IMG/VR virus record: IMGVR_UViG_3300001533_001001
Location: 1 to 34,550 of that record
Strand: one strand, 5' to 3'
DNA: 34,550 nt
Origin: a virus
Shown here: piece by piece, positions 1-9,121 of the stretch
How the letters are laid out: each line of letters starts with the position of its first letter
Numbering within the stretch: the stretch's first letter is position 1
Made by a program: the position numbers and the translations under genes
Notes under the pieces: generated by a model
The model's database searches: none
What the model was told of the DNA's origin: nothing
Seen by the model: the letters and a program-made list of their open reading frames with translations, nothing else

Positions 1-585
1 TTTGACAACGCCCGCATATCACAGTCGAGTGTGACACAACATCAATCGGCATTGACCATCGGGTGGTCACAAATTACGGGGGAACCAGATTTTGTAACTA
101 ATGGTGCAAACATTAGTTCACTATTCAATGATGTTGGTTATGTTACTTCTGGAACTTTGGGACCAACCGGAGCAACTGGTGCGCAAGGTTTCCAAGGCGT
201 TCAAGGTGCAACTGGCGCACAGGGTTTCCAAGGTGAGGCGGGTTCCGGTGGAACTGCAACCAGTTCCCTGTCTGTAAGTGTTGACGGGGGTGGTTCAGCA
301 ATTACTGCCTCATCCATTACACGATACCTATATCAAGACTATACATTCACCCAAGCCGCTATCGTAGCGGATCAATCGGGTCAGATTGAATTTGGGGTGA
401 ACAAATATACGGGAGCCACTTTTGGTGGCTTAGGTGCTTCAACCGGAATGGGAACCGTGGGAATTTCCGGTGGGCTATTTATAACATCGGCAGTTTCTTT
501 TGGGATATCTTCGGGAGAAGTTCTTGAGATCACCGTAACTGCCGCGACAAATGTTACCAAAGCAAACTTTACACTTTCACCATAA
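1..585 (+). CDS. Tail fibre protein with collagen-like repeats, 5' end outside window
   Basis: The frame is open from base 1, so the gene starts upstream; the first in-window GTG (base 31) is probably internal. The visible 194 residues begin with a typical phage tail-fibre segment (SSVTQHQSALTIGWSQITG), followed by about ten Gly-X-Y triplets (GPTGATGAQGFQGVQG and on, bases about 160-245). A beta-rich globular C-terminal domain follows, of the kind that caps trimeric fibres. By family analogy it forms a trimeric fibre or its tip and helps recognise the host surface. The next gene starts 9 bp after its stop with a Shine-Dalgarno close to the stop, so they are likely co-transcribed. It could be a short tail fibre or a fibre-associated adhesin. 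Confidence 0.75.
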   Translation, partial: FDNARISQSSVTQHQSALTIGWSQITGEPDFVTNGANISSLFNDVGYVTSGTLGPTGATGAQGFQGVQGATGAQGFQGEAGSGGTATSSLSVSVDGGGSAITASSITRYLYQDYTFTQAAIVADQSGQIEFGVNKYTGATFGGLGASTGMGTVGISGGLFITSAVSFGISSGEVLEITVTAATNVTKANFTLSP

Positions 586-594
586 GGAATAACC

Positions 595-972
595 ATGCCA
601 ATCACAGCAGATGCCACAACCCAAAAGTTCCTCAACGAACGAATCCGACCACTTGCCGAAGCAGCCCGTGTCTTCTATGCCTTCGGTGTAGATACTGGCG
701 TTGCCGTTCCAAGTTCTCTTGCCCAATTGTTCTCGTCGGGGGAAATCACCGTTGATTCCGAGACCGGAGCATTGGTCGCGACCAATCCGGATACTGTCAT
801 TGAAGATGGTCGAGCAAATCAAGGTATTACGCCAATCACAACTGGAGATCTGGTCATCATTCTCAACACCCTCTCTGGTGTGGTGTCGTCGATTGGTATG
901 AGTGCAGAGACCCAGACAACACTTGTCAAGGCTTCTGTGCGTCCTATCAATTCACCGGGTGGTTTGGGGTAA
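595..972 (+). CDS. Conserved phage virion-type protein, function unknown
   Basis: A 125-residue soluble protein starting at an ATG with a Shine-Dalgarno (AAGGAA) just after the fibre stop codon. Its N-terminus (TTQKFLNERIRPLAEAARVF) resembles small proteins often encoded beside tail and baseplate genes in tailed phages; I cannot name a domain. The middle is Ser/Thr/Val-rich, and the tail ends in PINSPGGLG. It has no signal peptide or membrane segment. Lying between a fibre and a beta-helix spike gene, it is probably a minor virion component or a fibre-associated protein. Confidence 0.65.
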   Translation: MPITADATTQKFLNERIRPLAEAARVFYAFGVDTGVAVPSSLAQLFSSGEITVDSETGALVATNPDTVIEDGRANQGITPITTGDLVIILNTLSGVVSSIGMSAETQTTLVKASVRPINSPGGLG

Positions 973-985
973 GAGGGTAAACTGA

Positions 986-2020
986 ATGACGACTTATTAT
1001 GTCGATGGTATCAACGGAAGTAATAGTAACGACGGGCTGTCTAGTGGTTCCGCCTTTCTTACTATTGACTATGCGTTGACCATTGCATCATTGAGTTCTC
1101 AAATTTTGGTTCGGGGTAATACTTCATATACGGTAGATAACCCAACAATTCCCGAGGGTGTTGTCATCACCGGTGTATCAACTGATTGGTCAAATGATGG
1201 TACCCGTGTCTTGATCTCAAATGCTACATCGAGTACGGCATTTTTCACCGTGAGTGGAAACAGGTGCGGGGCTGCCAACTTTCAGACCGATGTAGTAGCA
1301 AGTGGTACTTCTTATTGGGTAGATCAGTCTGATGCGGTGTATATAACCTATTGGTCGAATATTGACTTTGACGGACAGTCGATTCTATCATCTATCTTCC
1401 GGTCAAATGTTAACGGTGCTACGGTGCGATTTTTTGGATGTAATTTCCAAGGATCTGCGGATGTCATCTCGGGGGCTGCCTCCAACCGAGCGGGACCAAA
1501 TTATTACAATTGTTTTTTTGACAATATACCTCCCATGCATAGAAGTACGCGAACCGCCCATTTTATAAACTGTATATTCTATGGTTCGGGTTCGTCTATA
1601 AGCGGAACCTATTATCATAATGGTCCTATCGTCTCAAATTGTGTATTTTACGAAGCATATTTGATTGTAGCCGACCGACCAACCGGTGCCCTTAGGGCAA
1701 CTGTAGTAAACTGCGTGTTTATGAATAACTCTGGTTTTGCGATTAGAAGTCCGCAGACATCACAAGAACCTATGATTATACTTCAAAACACACTATTTTT
1801 CAACAACACTAGCGGTAGTTTGGATGGAAACTTTAGTTTTGAGGGGACCAATATCCTCGACGCAGATCCAAAGTTTGTTGATCCTGAGAATAAAGACTTT
1901 AGACTACAACCAGACTCCCCACTAATCGGTCTAGGGTTTTCTTTCCTTAACCAAAACGCCGGACCATCGCAGCAAGTCCCTTCATCCGGGTCCGGTGGCA
2001 CCCGAATGTCCTTCTCATAA
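986..2020 (+). CDS. Right-handed beta-helix tail spike or adhesin (DUF1565-like start)
   Basis: A 344-residue protein. Its N-terminus has the pattern YYVDGINGSNSNDGLSSGSA followed by FLTIDYAL, the signature of DUF1565/pectate-lyase-like parallel beta-helix proteins. The rest is rich in Asn, Ser, Gly and short beta strands, with recurring N-C-x-F segments (FFGCNFQG, YYNCFFDN, FINCIFYG, VSNCVFYE, VVNCVFMN). These look like successive coils with a stacked Asn/Cys ladder. Near the end, DADPKFVDPENKDFRLQPDS is the usual closing motif of such helices. It sits in the tail fibre cluster, so receptor binding or polysaccharide cleavage is likely. No catalytic residues can be assigned by eye. Confidence 0.75.
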   Translation: MTTYYVDGINGSNSNDGLSSGSAFLTIDYALTIASLSSQILVRGNTSYTVDNPTIPEGVVITGVSTDWSNDGTRVLISNATSSTAFFTVSGNRCGAANFQTDVVASGTSYWVDQSDAVYITYWSNIDFDGQSILSSIFRSNVNGATVRFFGCNFQGSADVISGAASNRAGPNYYNCFFDNIPPMHRSTRTAHFINCIFYGSGSSISGTYYHNGPIVSNCVFYEAYLIVADRPTGALRATVVNCVFMNNSGFAIRSPQTSQEPMIILQNTLFFNNTSGSLDGNFSFEGTNILDADPKFVDPENKDFRLQPDSPLIGLGFSFLNQNAGPSQQVPSSGSGGTRMSFS

Positions 2021-2029
2021 GGAACGATC

Positions 2030-2080
2030 ATGGCAACACTCACTTTCAGATTTGATGATGGCGGACCCATGCCATTCTAA
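2030..2080 (+). CDS. Possible 16-residue microprotein
   Basis: A tiny frame (MATLTFRFDDGGPMPF) begins at an ATG preceded by AAGGAA at good spacing. The arrangement (stop-adjacent TAAGGAA, then ATG) closely copies the start of the gene at 595. It could be a genuine microprotein, or the leftover start of a gene whose body was deleted. No function can be proposed. Confidence 0.3.
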   Translation: MATLTFRFDDGGPMPF

Positions 2081-2104
2081 TAGTTTTCCTCGCCTTATCG
2101 TTTC

Positions 2105-2111
2105 CTAAATA
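2105..2111 (+). promoter_or_regulatory. Possible T4-type late promoter (CTAAATA)
   Basis: CTAAATA lies 43 bp upstream of the next gene, in a non-coding gap of 73 bp, and resembles the TATAAATA late promoter of T4-like phages. Transcription would start about 40 nt before the Shine-Dalgarno-preceded ATG. A gp33-like late coactivator is encoded at 24730. No other convincing copy was found, so this is tentative. Confidence 0.35.
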
Positions 2112-2153
2112 CCCCACACTCAACGAACATACCCTACTCTAGGAGACCGCCCA

Positions 2154-4190
2154 ATGGCAGTCACACCAATTACCGTGCACTCATGGTCTTATCCCGAATC
2201 CGGAGCCACTGGCGCGGATGCCATTTGGTCTCGCCCATCATTTACGCCGCAAGCCAATCGCATGCTCACAAGTGATGCAAACTATGCCACCAGTGCAGCA
2301 GCGGGCATCGGTACAGAACTTGCAACCACAGTCAACACGATCAAGACAATCAAAGAGGGGTATGGTTACGAATACGAGAACTATAACATCTTCATTCAAA
2401 ACTTTGATTCTAGCAACCCAAATCTCTCATACCTGCGTAATACTCTTGATGGTATCACAGCCGGAGGACAGTGGGTGACCGCGACACCGTTTATTGCAAA
2501 CGGTCTTATCAGAGCCAAAGAGTGGGGAACACTGTTCCTTGCTTCTTTCGCTCTCAATCTTATCTCAAACGGGCTTCCGACTCCCGGTCGAATTCACTTC
2601 GACGAGGAACGAACTTCGATGGACCTTACAGGTGGAACGAATATTCCTCTGATCTTCGATGATTTGTATAGTAGCCCCAAGGCTCAAACTGAAACCATGG
2701 ACGGGACTCAGACTTACCGTCAAGCGGTTGACAACTATAGAGACCGAAACTTCCAACCACTGGACACAGAGAATTTTGATGAAATTGGTCTCTACCGATT
2801 CAAAAACAAAGAACTTATCGAATTCGTTGCATACGCTGCAAAGAGACAAAAAGACTATCTTCTAGAGGAGTCTCTTTTCAAAAGAGCAAAGCAACTGTTC
2901 CCCGGAATCCTATCTTCTAACTGGCAGCATGCAGAGTTTGATCGAGACTTCCCGGCAAACGGCGGCGGTAAACTCTACACCAAAGAATACACGGACAGTG
3001 CGCCGTATTCAGACTTCTCTCAGATCGTTCTGTATACTATTTCGAATACCTCCTACCAAGATGCAAATTCGACCGTTCAAGATTGGAATGATGAGTTCGC
3101 GGGATTCACTAGTCTGATCCCACCGCGTGATGCTGAACATCGGTTTGTCTATCAGGCTTCTCGTAAAAATGATCTCGACGCGGCGGTGTCACAAAGAGAC
3201 CCAAACCGAATTATGGTTTGGCATATGTACCCCGGATTCGCTCCTACCCTCAACAACTGGCAGATTACCAATATGTTTGAGTTTGAGGGTCTTGACAGCG
3301 TAACAAATGCTGTCTCTGGGGAAAACATCATTTTCTTCAATGGTGGTCAACAAGTTGGATCCGGAAAACTTGCATTCCTTGAAGGTATCACTAACGGGTT
3401 CCGTGGTTTCGTTCGAGACTACTCAGGTGGAACTACTGCCGACGCGGTTGCTCTACCGGGTGGTCTTTACGCTGTTACATCGTTCTTTGAATCCAAGGCA
3501 TTTGGGGAGCGTTGGATAGACGGAGGAACTAATGTCTACGAAGTTCCGCTATCGGACATCATGTCATTTGTCACGCATGCTATGTCTCTTGGTGTCTATG
3601 AACACTTCCTCTGGCAAAATCCTGCTAATATGACCGACGACCGTTGGGGTCAACTGGCACAAGTTGTTCAGAAGATTGAGGAAGCAGCGGGTGTCCTTGA
3701 GGGTGAAATTGTTTCGGCACAGATCTCTCCAATTTCCGGTGGATCTCGTCTTGATATTGTGTTCGCCGATCCCGCGCAGGTTGCATGGAATGCGAACACC
3801 CTCGCGGAGATAACCGGAAAGAGACCGGAACTTATGATCAACGGGCAAGTTCAATCCCTGAGTAACTATGAATCTATGGTTTCGAAAAACACCCTCATCG
3901 TGAGTGCAACAACTTCCTATGTTGTTCAAAACCTTGATGAGTGTAGACTAACCGTTCTCCGTGGGTGGTTTACAGACACAAACGCCCCAATTGTTTCAAG
4001 TGCTACTTTGAATGTCCGTCGTGGTGAAAACGCAAACCCAGATGGTGCAGTCATTGCACTTGCGAACACTGCTGCACCCACACCACAGACAACCAAAAGC
4101 ATTCACCCAAGGCGTAATCAACCCCAATATCCGGGAACGCATATTGGGGCTGATGCCAACCTGAATGTCTATGAAAATCCGTTCAGTTAA
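2154..4190 (+). CDS. Large protein of unknown function, likely virion-associated
   Basis: A 678-residue protein with a strong Shine-Dalgarno (AGGAGA). I do not recognise the family. It has no signal peptide or membrane helix. The N-terminal half is rich in aromatic residues and contains acidic segments such as GRIHFDEERTSMD and NWQHAEFDRDF. These would suit a TIM-barrel or hydrolase-like fold, but no catalytic signature is certain. The C-terminal 150 residues look beta-sandwich-like, and the last 45 are a Pro/Thr/Gln-rich tail. Its place directly after the tail fibre and spike genes, and its probable late promoter, suggest a virion or adsorption protein. It ends tail to tail with another large unknown gene, and the two coding regions overlap by 4 bp. 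Confidence 0.7.
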   Translation: MAVTPITVHSWSYPESGATGADAIWSRPSFTPQANRMLTSDANYATSAAAGIGTELATTVNTIKTIKEGYGYEYENYNIFIQNFDSSNPNLSYLRNTLDGITAGGQWVTATPFIANGLIRAKEWGTLFLASFALNLISNGLPTPGRIHFDEERTSMDLTGGTNIPLIFDDLYSSPKAQTETMDGTQTYRQAVDNYRDRNFQPLDTENFDEIGLYRFKNKELIEFVAYAAKRQKDYLLEESLFKRAKQLFPGILSSNWQHAEFDRDFPANGGGKLYTKEYTDSAPYSDFSQIVLYTISNTSYQDANSTVQDWNDEFAGFTSLIPPRDAEHRFVYQASRKNDLDAAVSQRDPNRIMVWHMYPGFAPTLNNWQITNMFEFEGLDSVTNAVSGENIIFFNGGQQVGSGKLAFLEGITNGFRGFVRDYSGGTTADAVALPGGLYAVTSFFESKAFGERWIDGGTNVYEVPLSDIMSFVTHAMSLGVYEHFLWQNPANMTDDRWGQLAQVVQKIEEAAGVLEGEIVSAQISPISGGSRLDIVFADPAQVAWNANTLAEITGKRPELMINGQVQSLSNYESMVSKNTLIVSATTSYVVQNLDECRLTVLRGWFTDTNAPIVSSATLNVRRGENANPDGAVIALANTAAPTPQTTKSIHPRRNQPQYPGTHIGADANLNVYENPFS

Positions 4191-5800
4191 GAAATAGCAA
4201 GGACTCTCTGGCTTTCAGCAATCTTGATTGAAACTCTTGCACCAGCGCGGTGACTCGAATCATAGAGAATACCCATAATGTTACTTACCTCGAACATTTC
4301 TCGGCAAATCGCAGTCCAGCGATGGGTGTCCATAAACAACGAGTCTTTTGGTAGGATTTGATACATCAAAGGTAGCCAAGAAAGATGCTGTGGTCTAAAG
4401 TGGCATCTTACCGATGGAAAGACCGGCTGGGATGGAGATGCTTTTTGCATTTTGTTCAACCCATTCTGGACTCTCGTCGTCCAATCTATCAGTCTTGTGA
4501 AGTCTAGACGGGTTTCAATTCCAACCGAAAGTGAAATATAGTCTGCCAGACCGTCAAGATCGGGTCGAACAAGATCAGTGAGTAGAACAATGCGAACCCC
4601 CGGCATCTGAGATCGAATAGTCTGAACTGCTGTTGAGATCGTTTCGGGTGTGCCGAAATCTCCAACCGGAAGAACCACGCTGTAAACACTCAGTGCCATT
4701 GCGTTTTCAATGCTACCTTGTAGTTCCTTTTCAGACATCGCCCAGTTTTCCGAAATGTATGCGGCTTGCTGCAAAACTTCGGTATTGGTGTTACCGTATT
4801 TCTGGGGTTGCTCCACCGACTGTTCAATATCGAACAATGGAATTCCGGGGAAGTCTGGGCTTGCCGATTCTTCCTTGCCAGTCATGAACGCTACCCATTT
4901 ATCAAGGGTTCCAAAGTCTTCCTTCGGTCCGTCTCTCCATTCTGAGTAGTTGATCCCCGGAATGGTTCCGGTCTGGTAGCAGTTCTTGGACCATGCTTTG
5001 TAGTCACCATCGAAGTTTCCGGCTCTCTCAGCATGACCGGTCCACCAACGGACATAGAGATTTCCGTTGTCAAGGTGGGACGGCTTCTTTTCTAATCCAT
5101 GCTTGGACACGATGAAATCATGCCAATATGGTTCAAGACAAATGCCATCCCAACCGATATGTTCTGGGTGGTCTAGATCGCTGGATGAGATCCCTTCGAT
5201 GAAAGAATGACGACCACTGATTTCTAGCGCGGCTCTCATTGCATCCAGAATTTTGTATTCTGGGGTCGATGGATGATAGGTGTTCAGGTAGTCAAAGCCG
5301 AAGTGAACAAATGGTCGGTCCAGACAGGCGCGAACAACACTAAGAAGTCGATCTGCCCATTCTCCAACTTTGGAGTCTCGCAAGAACCCTTGCAGACGCT
5401 TGGTAGAGAGTGCGCCGACATAAATCACTAGTTCAGCATCGGGGAACTCTTGGGCGAAGACATCAAGAAATTCTTCTTCAAAAGAATCAAGCAAAGCAAT
5501 TGCTTCACTATAATTCCCTGTGGTATCTGATCCTGCACGGAGTCTAAGTTCTACAGGTGAATCGTACTGCATGAGGGTGTCTTCCGAAGTCACTTCACCG
5601 AAAGGGCGGTGGAGCGCAAATACTCGGAATCCTGCGGCATAGGTCTCTCGGACATAATCCATCAACCACTTCCAACGGTTTCGAAGAAGCGGAACAGCAA
5701 ATCCAGATGGGTTGTCTTCGGTTCTCGTTGCCGAAGCAAGTTCAAAGGTCATCCAAGGTCGGTTGAGGCGACTTGGTTTTAGGTCTGCGATGAAAGGCAT
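4187..5800 (-). CDS. Large protein of unknown function, possible TIM-barrel-like
   Basis: A 537-residue protein with a clear Shine-Dalgarno (AGGAGA, 5 bp before ATG). I do not recognise its family. Alternating hydrophobic strands followed by acidic or aromatic residues (FRVFALHRPFGE, AELVIYVGAL, FVHFGFDYLN, WDGICLEPYWHDF, YSVVLPVGDFG, VRIVLLTDLVRPD) suggest a repeated beta/alpha fold such as a TIM barrel. That would fit a glycosidase-like or carbohydrate-binding role. It has no signal peptide or membrane segment. It is opposite in strand to the tail fibre cluster and precedes the nucleotide metabolism genes on the same strand, separated from RNR by about 50 bp with no visible terminator. A role in tail adsorption is an inference from position. 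Confidence 0.7.
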   Translation of the reverse strand: MPFIADLKPSRLNRPWMTFELASATRTEDNPSGFAVPLLRNRWKWLMDYVRETYAAGFRVFALHRPFGEVTSEDTLMQYDSPVELRLRAGSDTTGNYSEAIALLDSFEEEFLDVFAQEFPDAELVIYVGALSTKRLQGFLRDSKVGEWADRLLSVVRACLDRPFVHFGFDYLNTYHPSTPEYKILDAMRAALEISGRHSFIEGISSSDLDHPEHIGWDGICLEPYWHDFIVSKHGLEKKPSHLDNGNLYVRWWTGHAERAGNFDGDYKAWSKNCYQTGTIPGINYSEWRDGPKEDFGTLDKWVAFMTGKEESASPDFPGIPLFDIEQSVEQPQKYGNTNTEVLQQAAYISENWAMSEKELQGSIENAMALSVYSVVLPVGDFGTPETISTAVQTIRSQMPGVRIVLLTDLVRPDLDGLADYISLSVGIETRLDFTRLIDWTTRVQNGLNKMQKASPSQPVFPSVRCHFRPQHLSWLPLMYQILPKDSLFMDTHRWTAICREMFEVSNIMGILYDSSHRAGARVSIKIAESQRVLAIS

Positions 5801-5852
5801 GGTGTCTCCTGTGTGGAGTCTAGGGGGTTCCAGTTATGTAGATTACCCAGTT

Positions 5853-8800
5853 TTACTTGAAGTCAACGGGGCATGCGCCACCGGCACAGTCAACATGTTC
5901 GAACGAAACATCTTCTTCTGCAAGTTCATTGTTGATCTTCTTCATATATTCCTGATAGTCTGCCTTGGTCATGCTCTGTTCAGGGAGATATTCGTAAGAA
6001 CTTGTACCCTTGGTTTGCGGCATAACTGAACAGCAACGAATTCGAGATTGATACTCGGTTAGCATATCCTTGAAGTGCTTGTGGTCGATAACATCTGGGT
6101 CATACTTGAGAGTGTATGAAATCTGGTTGCCCAAATCTGTTGGGTGTGGGTTACCCTCGGCATCCGTTCCATGAATCCAATACTTCTCACCCAACATGAG
6201 CCACTTGTATTGATCCTCGGGACTTGCTTGACCAGCGGTCACGATACGATCTGCGGGCATAACCTGTGAGAGGGTTGGCGCGGTTGGGAATCCAACAATG
6301 CTTGTTCCCTCGTATGACTTCAATTCGCGAACAGGATACCCCATACTCTTGTATTCCTCAACCAACGGATCATCGGTTCGGAATTGAACATTTCGCATGT
6401 AGAACTTCATAGACGGCAAATGCCAACCCTCGGACAGCCCGAAAAGTTTTGAAATTGTGCCCGAAGGTTTCACAGTGGTTACCGTGTGAGGAACTTCGAC
6501 ACCCAGAATCTTCGCATAACGCTCGGCTTCGTCTCTCACAGCGCGGTTGAATCGCGCCAGAGTGAGCCAGAAATCCTTGCTTTTTTCTTCGTCGATGAGG
6601 TCGTTGAAATCGTAACCAAAAAACTTCCATGCAAACTCATGGACACCGGTCATTCCTACACCGATACGGTTTGTTCGGTCTACCTCAGTCTTGTAGATCG
6701 AATCCATGGTATTGACCCGCATGAGAGCGCGCGTTGCTGCGCGGAAAGCATCCTCGGCTTCTTCGATACTGTCGGCATAGAATGGTACAACATCGGCGAT
6801 GACACAAAACCCACCCAGAAGCAACAGAACAATTTCTGCACATGGGTTGACGATCATGTTATACTTCTTACGCTTGGCTCGGCGAGCGAGTCGGCTAAGG
6901 TAAGACTGGGTTTCCTCTCGGATCTGATACTTCTTGGATCCGACATAATTGCCGTGGAGAAGATTCTGCATCTTGGAGTCATTACGCTTCAACTTGTCAA
7001 CATTGATAAGACCCGGTTCACCCGTCCCGTCTCCATAGGAACATGCCGTAAGCATACGGTGAACCTTGCGAGCATGGATAGCATCATCGGTCATATACTC
7101 TGGTGTTCCCTTTTTCGTAGCAAGCAAACGCCAGTATTCTGCGTCAACGCAAACCGAATTGTTTGCCGACCACAGGAAAGACATGAACGGGAATAGTCCC
7201 TTTTCCTCGCGGTCTTTTCGCATCTCCATGACTTCATCAACACTCTTGCCATGGTATTCAATTGGTCGCTTGATCTGGACGAATTCAAAGATGCTTTCAT
7301 CTTTCCAGAACTTGGTTGACATTCGGGCGGCTCGTCTCGCACCACCTACCAGAACACACTCAGCAAAGTAGTGGTCCATATAGAGGGCTTGCTTCCAAGG
7401 TGCGATACCCGCCCCCTTGAGGGTTGCTGCCTTGTTGAATGCGTTCATGAGCGGGACTGGACCGGATGCTGGTCGGTCTTGCATACCACCAATGGGTGAA
7501 CCTGAACAGCGGACATCTGAAAAGTCAAGAATCAACATCTTGTGAGAATGAACCTTTTCGTGTGCCGCTGTTTCCCAGATTTCAAGTGCCTGCGCCCAAC
7601 CCTCTCGCGAGTCAGGAACCTTGAACCACATGATATGCTTGCCATCCCCGTATTTGTGTTTGGCATCACGGACGCTAGTGTGAGCGGAGTAGTCAAAGTC
7701 TTTGTGGGAGTCATCGAGAACACAAATCAGGTTTGGAGCATGATCCCAGTCAACCAGAATCATATCGTCGTCATAACACCGCCCAACACCCGATCCGTTC
7801 AAGAGAAGATAGAACAGCGTGAATGTTGAAGCCGCCGTAGAACAGTTTCCGGTCACAAGACCGTTTGCAAGGGTAAACGATTGTGTTACCGGCTCCGAAA
7901 CACAATATACCGGGACCGCTGTAGAATGAAGTTGCTTACTGACTACCTTTCGCTCGGCATTTTCGCGTAGTCGAACAGTGTAAAGTGGTTTGCCATTGGC
8001 AAAAGACCCGTCTCCATCCGTTCTCTCTTGACAACGAACAGCGGCAACGATGTATCCCGCGTAACTCGCATAAGACTTTAGCCACTCAACGGCTCCGGGA
8101 TTGCTGGTGGAGATGATCTTCACTCCGGGGAGATCAGATTTATAACCATCCGCCAACCACCACCCCTGAATAAATCCAGCAATGTATTCCGGATCAGTAG
8201 TAAAAGGCAATTCTTTCGCGTGTCCGAGTTTTCCAAGATAGTAAACCCGATCACCGTCAGCGTGTGGGGGGGTGGTGTAGTGATAACCGGCTTTGTCGAA
8301 AATATCCCAGACTTGATCTTTTACGCTGTCTTTGTTGGACACCCGGATGCTTGCATATGTTCTTCCTTGAGATACCCGGCGCGTTGTGTCGATTCGAGAC
8401 TTATGGGCAGTTCCATCGCCAAAAATGAGACCGTGAACAACCCCATCAGGATCCTGAGTGGTTTCTAAAACTGGTGATACGATTCGATCACCAACCTTTA
8501 GGTTAGTTGTAATCTTACCATCGGACAGAAACCATCGGTGGTTTTCGGTGGCAATTGCTGTATTTGTGTAGTGGTCTGTGGTCCCGGTTCGGCTTGCAAA
8601 CTTGTATTCGTAGACATCTTTGTTGCCATGAGAAGAAACGAGCGCGGGTCTCCAAACACCATCTTTACATCGAACGGTTACTGTTTCACCAACGATATTA
8701 CGAAATTTGACCGAACCATATTCAAGGGTGGCAATCTCGGTATCTCCGTCGAAACAATTCGTAAAAATTTCTTGTACGCGACTCGGCTGGTTTTCATCTC

Positions 8801-9098
8801 CATGCTGCAAGTGGCGACCTGACATGAGCAAGGTTGCTTTAGCAATATGGTGACGGAGTTTTCTCTGTTCGGCTTCCTGTGTGAATTCATCAAACACACC
8901 GCTTTCCGAAATCGGTAGAGGTGGGACAAGTAGGCTATTTCCAAGGGCGACTCTATCGGCTACATCTCCCCAAGTCTCGTATCCGTTTTCTCTATCCTTT
9001 CGTTTTCGTAGGATAGTTCTTTTAGCAACTGCAAATCCCATGCCGGGATCCAATGGTCTGTAGTCAGGGGATACGATATCGCCAGTAGTGTTAGACAT
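5853..9098 (-). CDS. rtpR: Adenosylcobalamin-dependent ribonucleoside-triphosphate reductase (class II, monomeric), intein-containing
   Basis: The 1081-residue precursor reduces ribonucleotides to deoxyribonucleotides using B12. Removing a 304-residue intein leaves 777 residues, close to the Lactobacillus-type monomeric enzyme (about 740). Visible signatures are the first active-site cysteine in NCSTAAST (C419, interrupted by the intein), FYLLLNGSGVGRCYDDDM, the thiyl-radical loop NPCAEI (C753), GGFCVI with the partner cysteine, and the C-terminal redox pair CAGGACPVDFK. A Shine-Dalgarno AGGAG precedes the ATG. The thymidylate synthase gene ends 23 bp upstream on the same strand, so the two form a dNTP-supply operon together with primase. 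Activity requires intein splicing and cobalamin from the host. No B12 riboswitch is visible upstream. Confidence 0.95.
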   Translation of the reverse strand: MSNTTGDIVSPDYRPLDPGMGFAVAKRTILRKRKDRENGYETWGDVADRVALGNSLLVPPLPISESGVFDEFTQEAEQRKLRHHIAKATLLMSGRHLQHGDENQPSRVQEIFTNCFDGDTEIATLEYGSVKFRNIVGETVTVRCKDGVWRPALVSSHGNKDVYEYKFASRTGTTDHYTNTAIATENHRWFLSDGKITTNLKVGDRIVSPVLETTQDPDGVVHGLIFGDGTAHKSRIDTTRRVSQGRTYASIRVSNKDSVKDQVWDIFDKAGYHYTTPPHADGDRVYYLGKLGHAKELPFTTDPEYIAGFIQGWWLADGYKSDLPGVKIISTSNPGAVEWLKSYASYAGYIVAAVRCQERTDGDGSFANGKPLYTVRLRENAERKVVSKQLHSTAVPVYCVSEPVTQSFTLANGLVTGNCSTAASTFTLFYLLLNGSGVGRCYDDDMILVDWDHAPNLICVLDDSHKDFDYSAHTSVRDAKHKYGDGKHIMWFKVPDSREGWAQALEIWETAAHEKVHSHKMLILDFSDVRCSGSPIGGMQDRPASGPVPLMNAFNKAATLKGAGIAPWKQALYMDHYFAECVLVGGARRAARMSTKFWKDESIFEFVQIKRPIEYHGKSVDEVMEMRKDREEKGLFPFMSFLWSANNSVCVDAEYWRLLATKKGTPEYMTDDAIHARKVHRMLTACSYGDGTGEPGLINVDKLKRNDSKMQNLLHGNYVGSKKYQIREETQSYLSRLARRAKRKKYNMIVNPCAEIVLLLLGGFCVIADVVPFYADSIEEAEDAFRAATRALMRVNTMDSIYKTEVDRTNRIGVGMTGVHEFAWKFFGYDFNDLIDEEKSKDFWLTLARFNRAVRDEAERYAKILGVEVPHTVTTVKPSGTISKLFGLSEGWHLPSMKFYMRNVQFRTDDPLVEEYKSMGYPVRELKSYEGTSIVGFPTAPTLSQVMPADRIVTAGQASPEDQYKWLMLGEKYWIHGTDAEGNPHPTDLGNQISYTLKYDPDVIDHKHFKDMLTEYQSRIRCCSVMPQTKGTSSYEYLPEQSMTKADYQEYMKKINNELAEEDVSFEHVDCAGGACPVDFK
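7845..8756 (-). mobile_element. Intein with LAGLIDADG homing endonuclease inside RNR
   Basis: Residues 115-418 of the RNR precursor. It begins with Cys (CFDGDTEIAT, block A) and has a block B segment ATENHRWFLSDGK. It carries two LAGLIDADG-type helices, VVHGLIFGDGT (about 221-230) and IAGFIQGWWLADG (about 306-318), and ends VYCVSEPV...FTLANGLVTGN before extein Cys419. It is therefore a full intein with a probable homing endonuclease, which would copy the element into intein-free RNR alleles. The insertion point is directly before an essential active-site cysteine, so unspliced enzyme is inactive. The penultimate residue is Gly instead of the usual His, which may slow Asn cyclisation or signal a non-canonical class. 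Confidence 0.9.
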
Positions 9099-9121
9099 AC
9101 TTGATTGAACTCCTAGTTGTG

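Noticed and set aside
6486-7196. 236-codon plus-strand frame inside RNR
   Set aside because: It is antisense to a clearly conserved enzyme region including the NPCAEI loop; a shadow frame.
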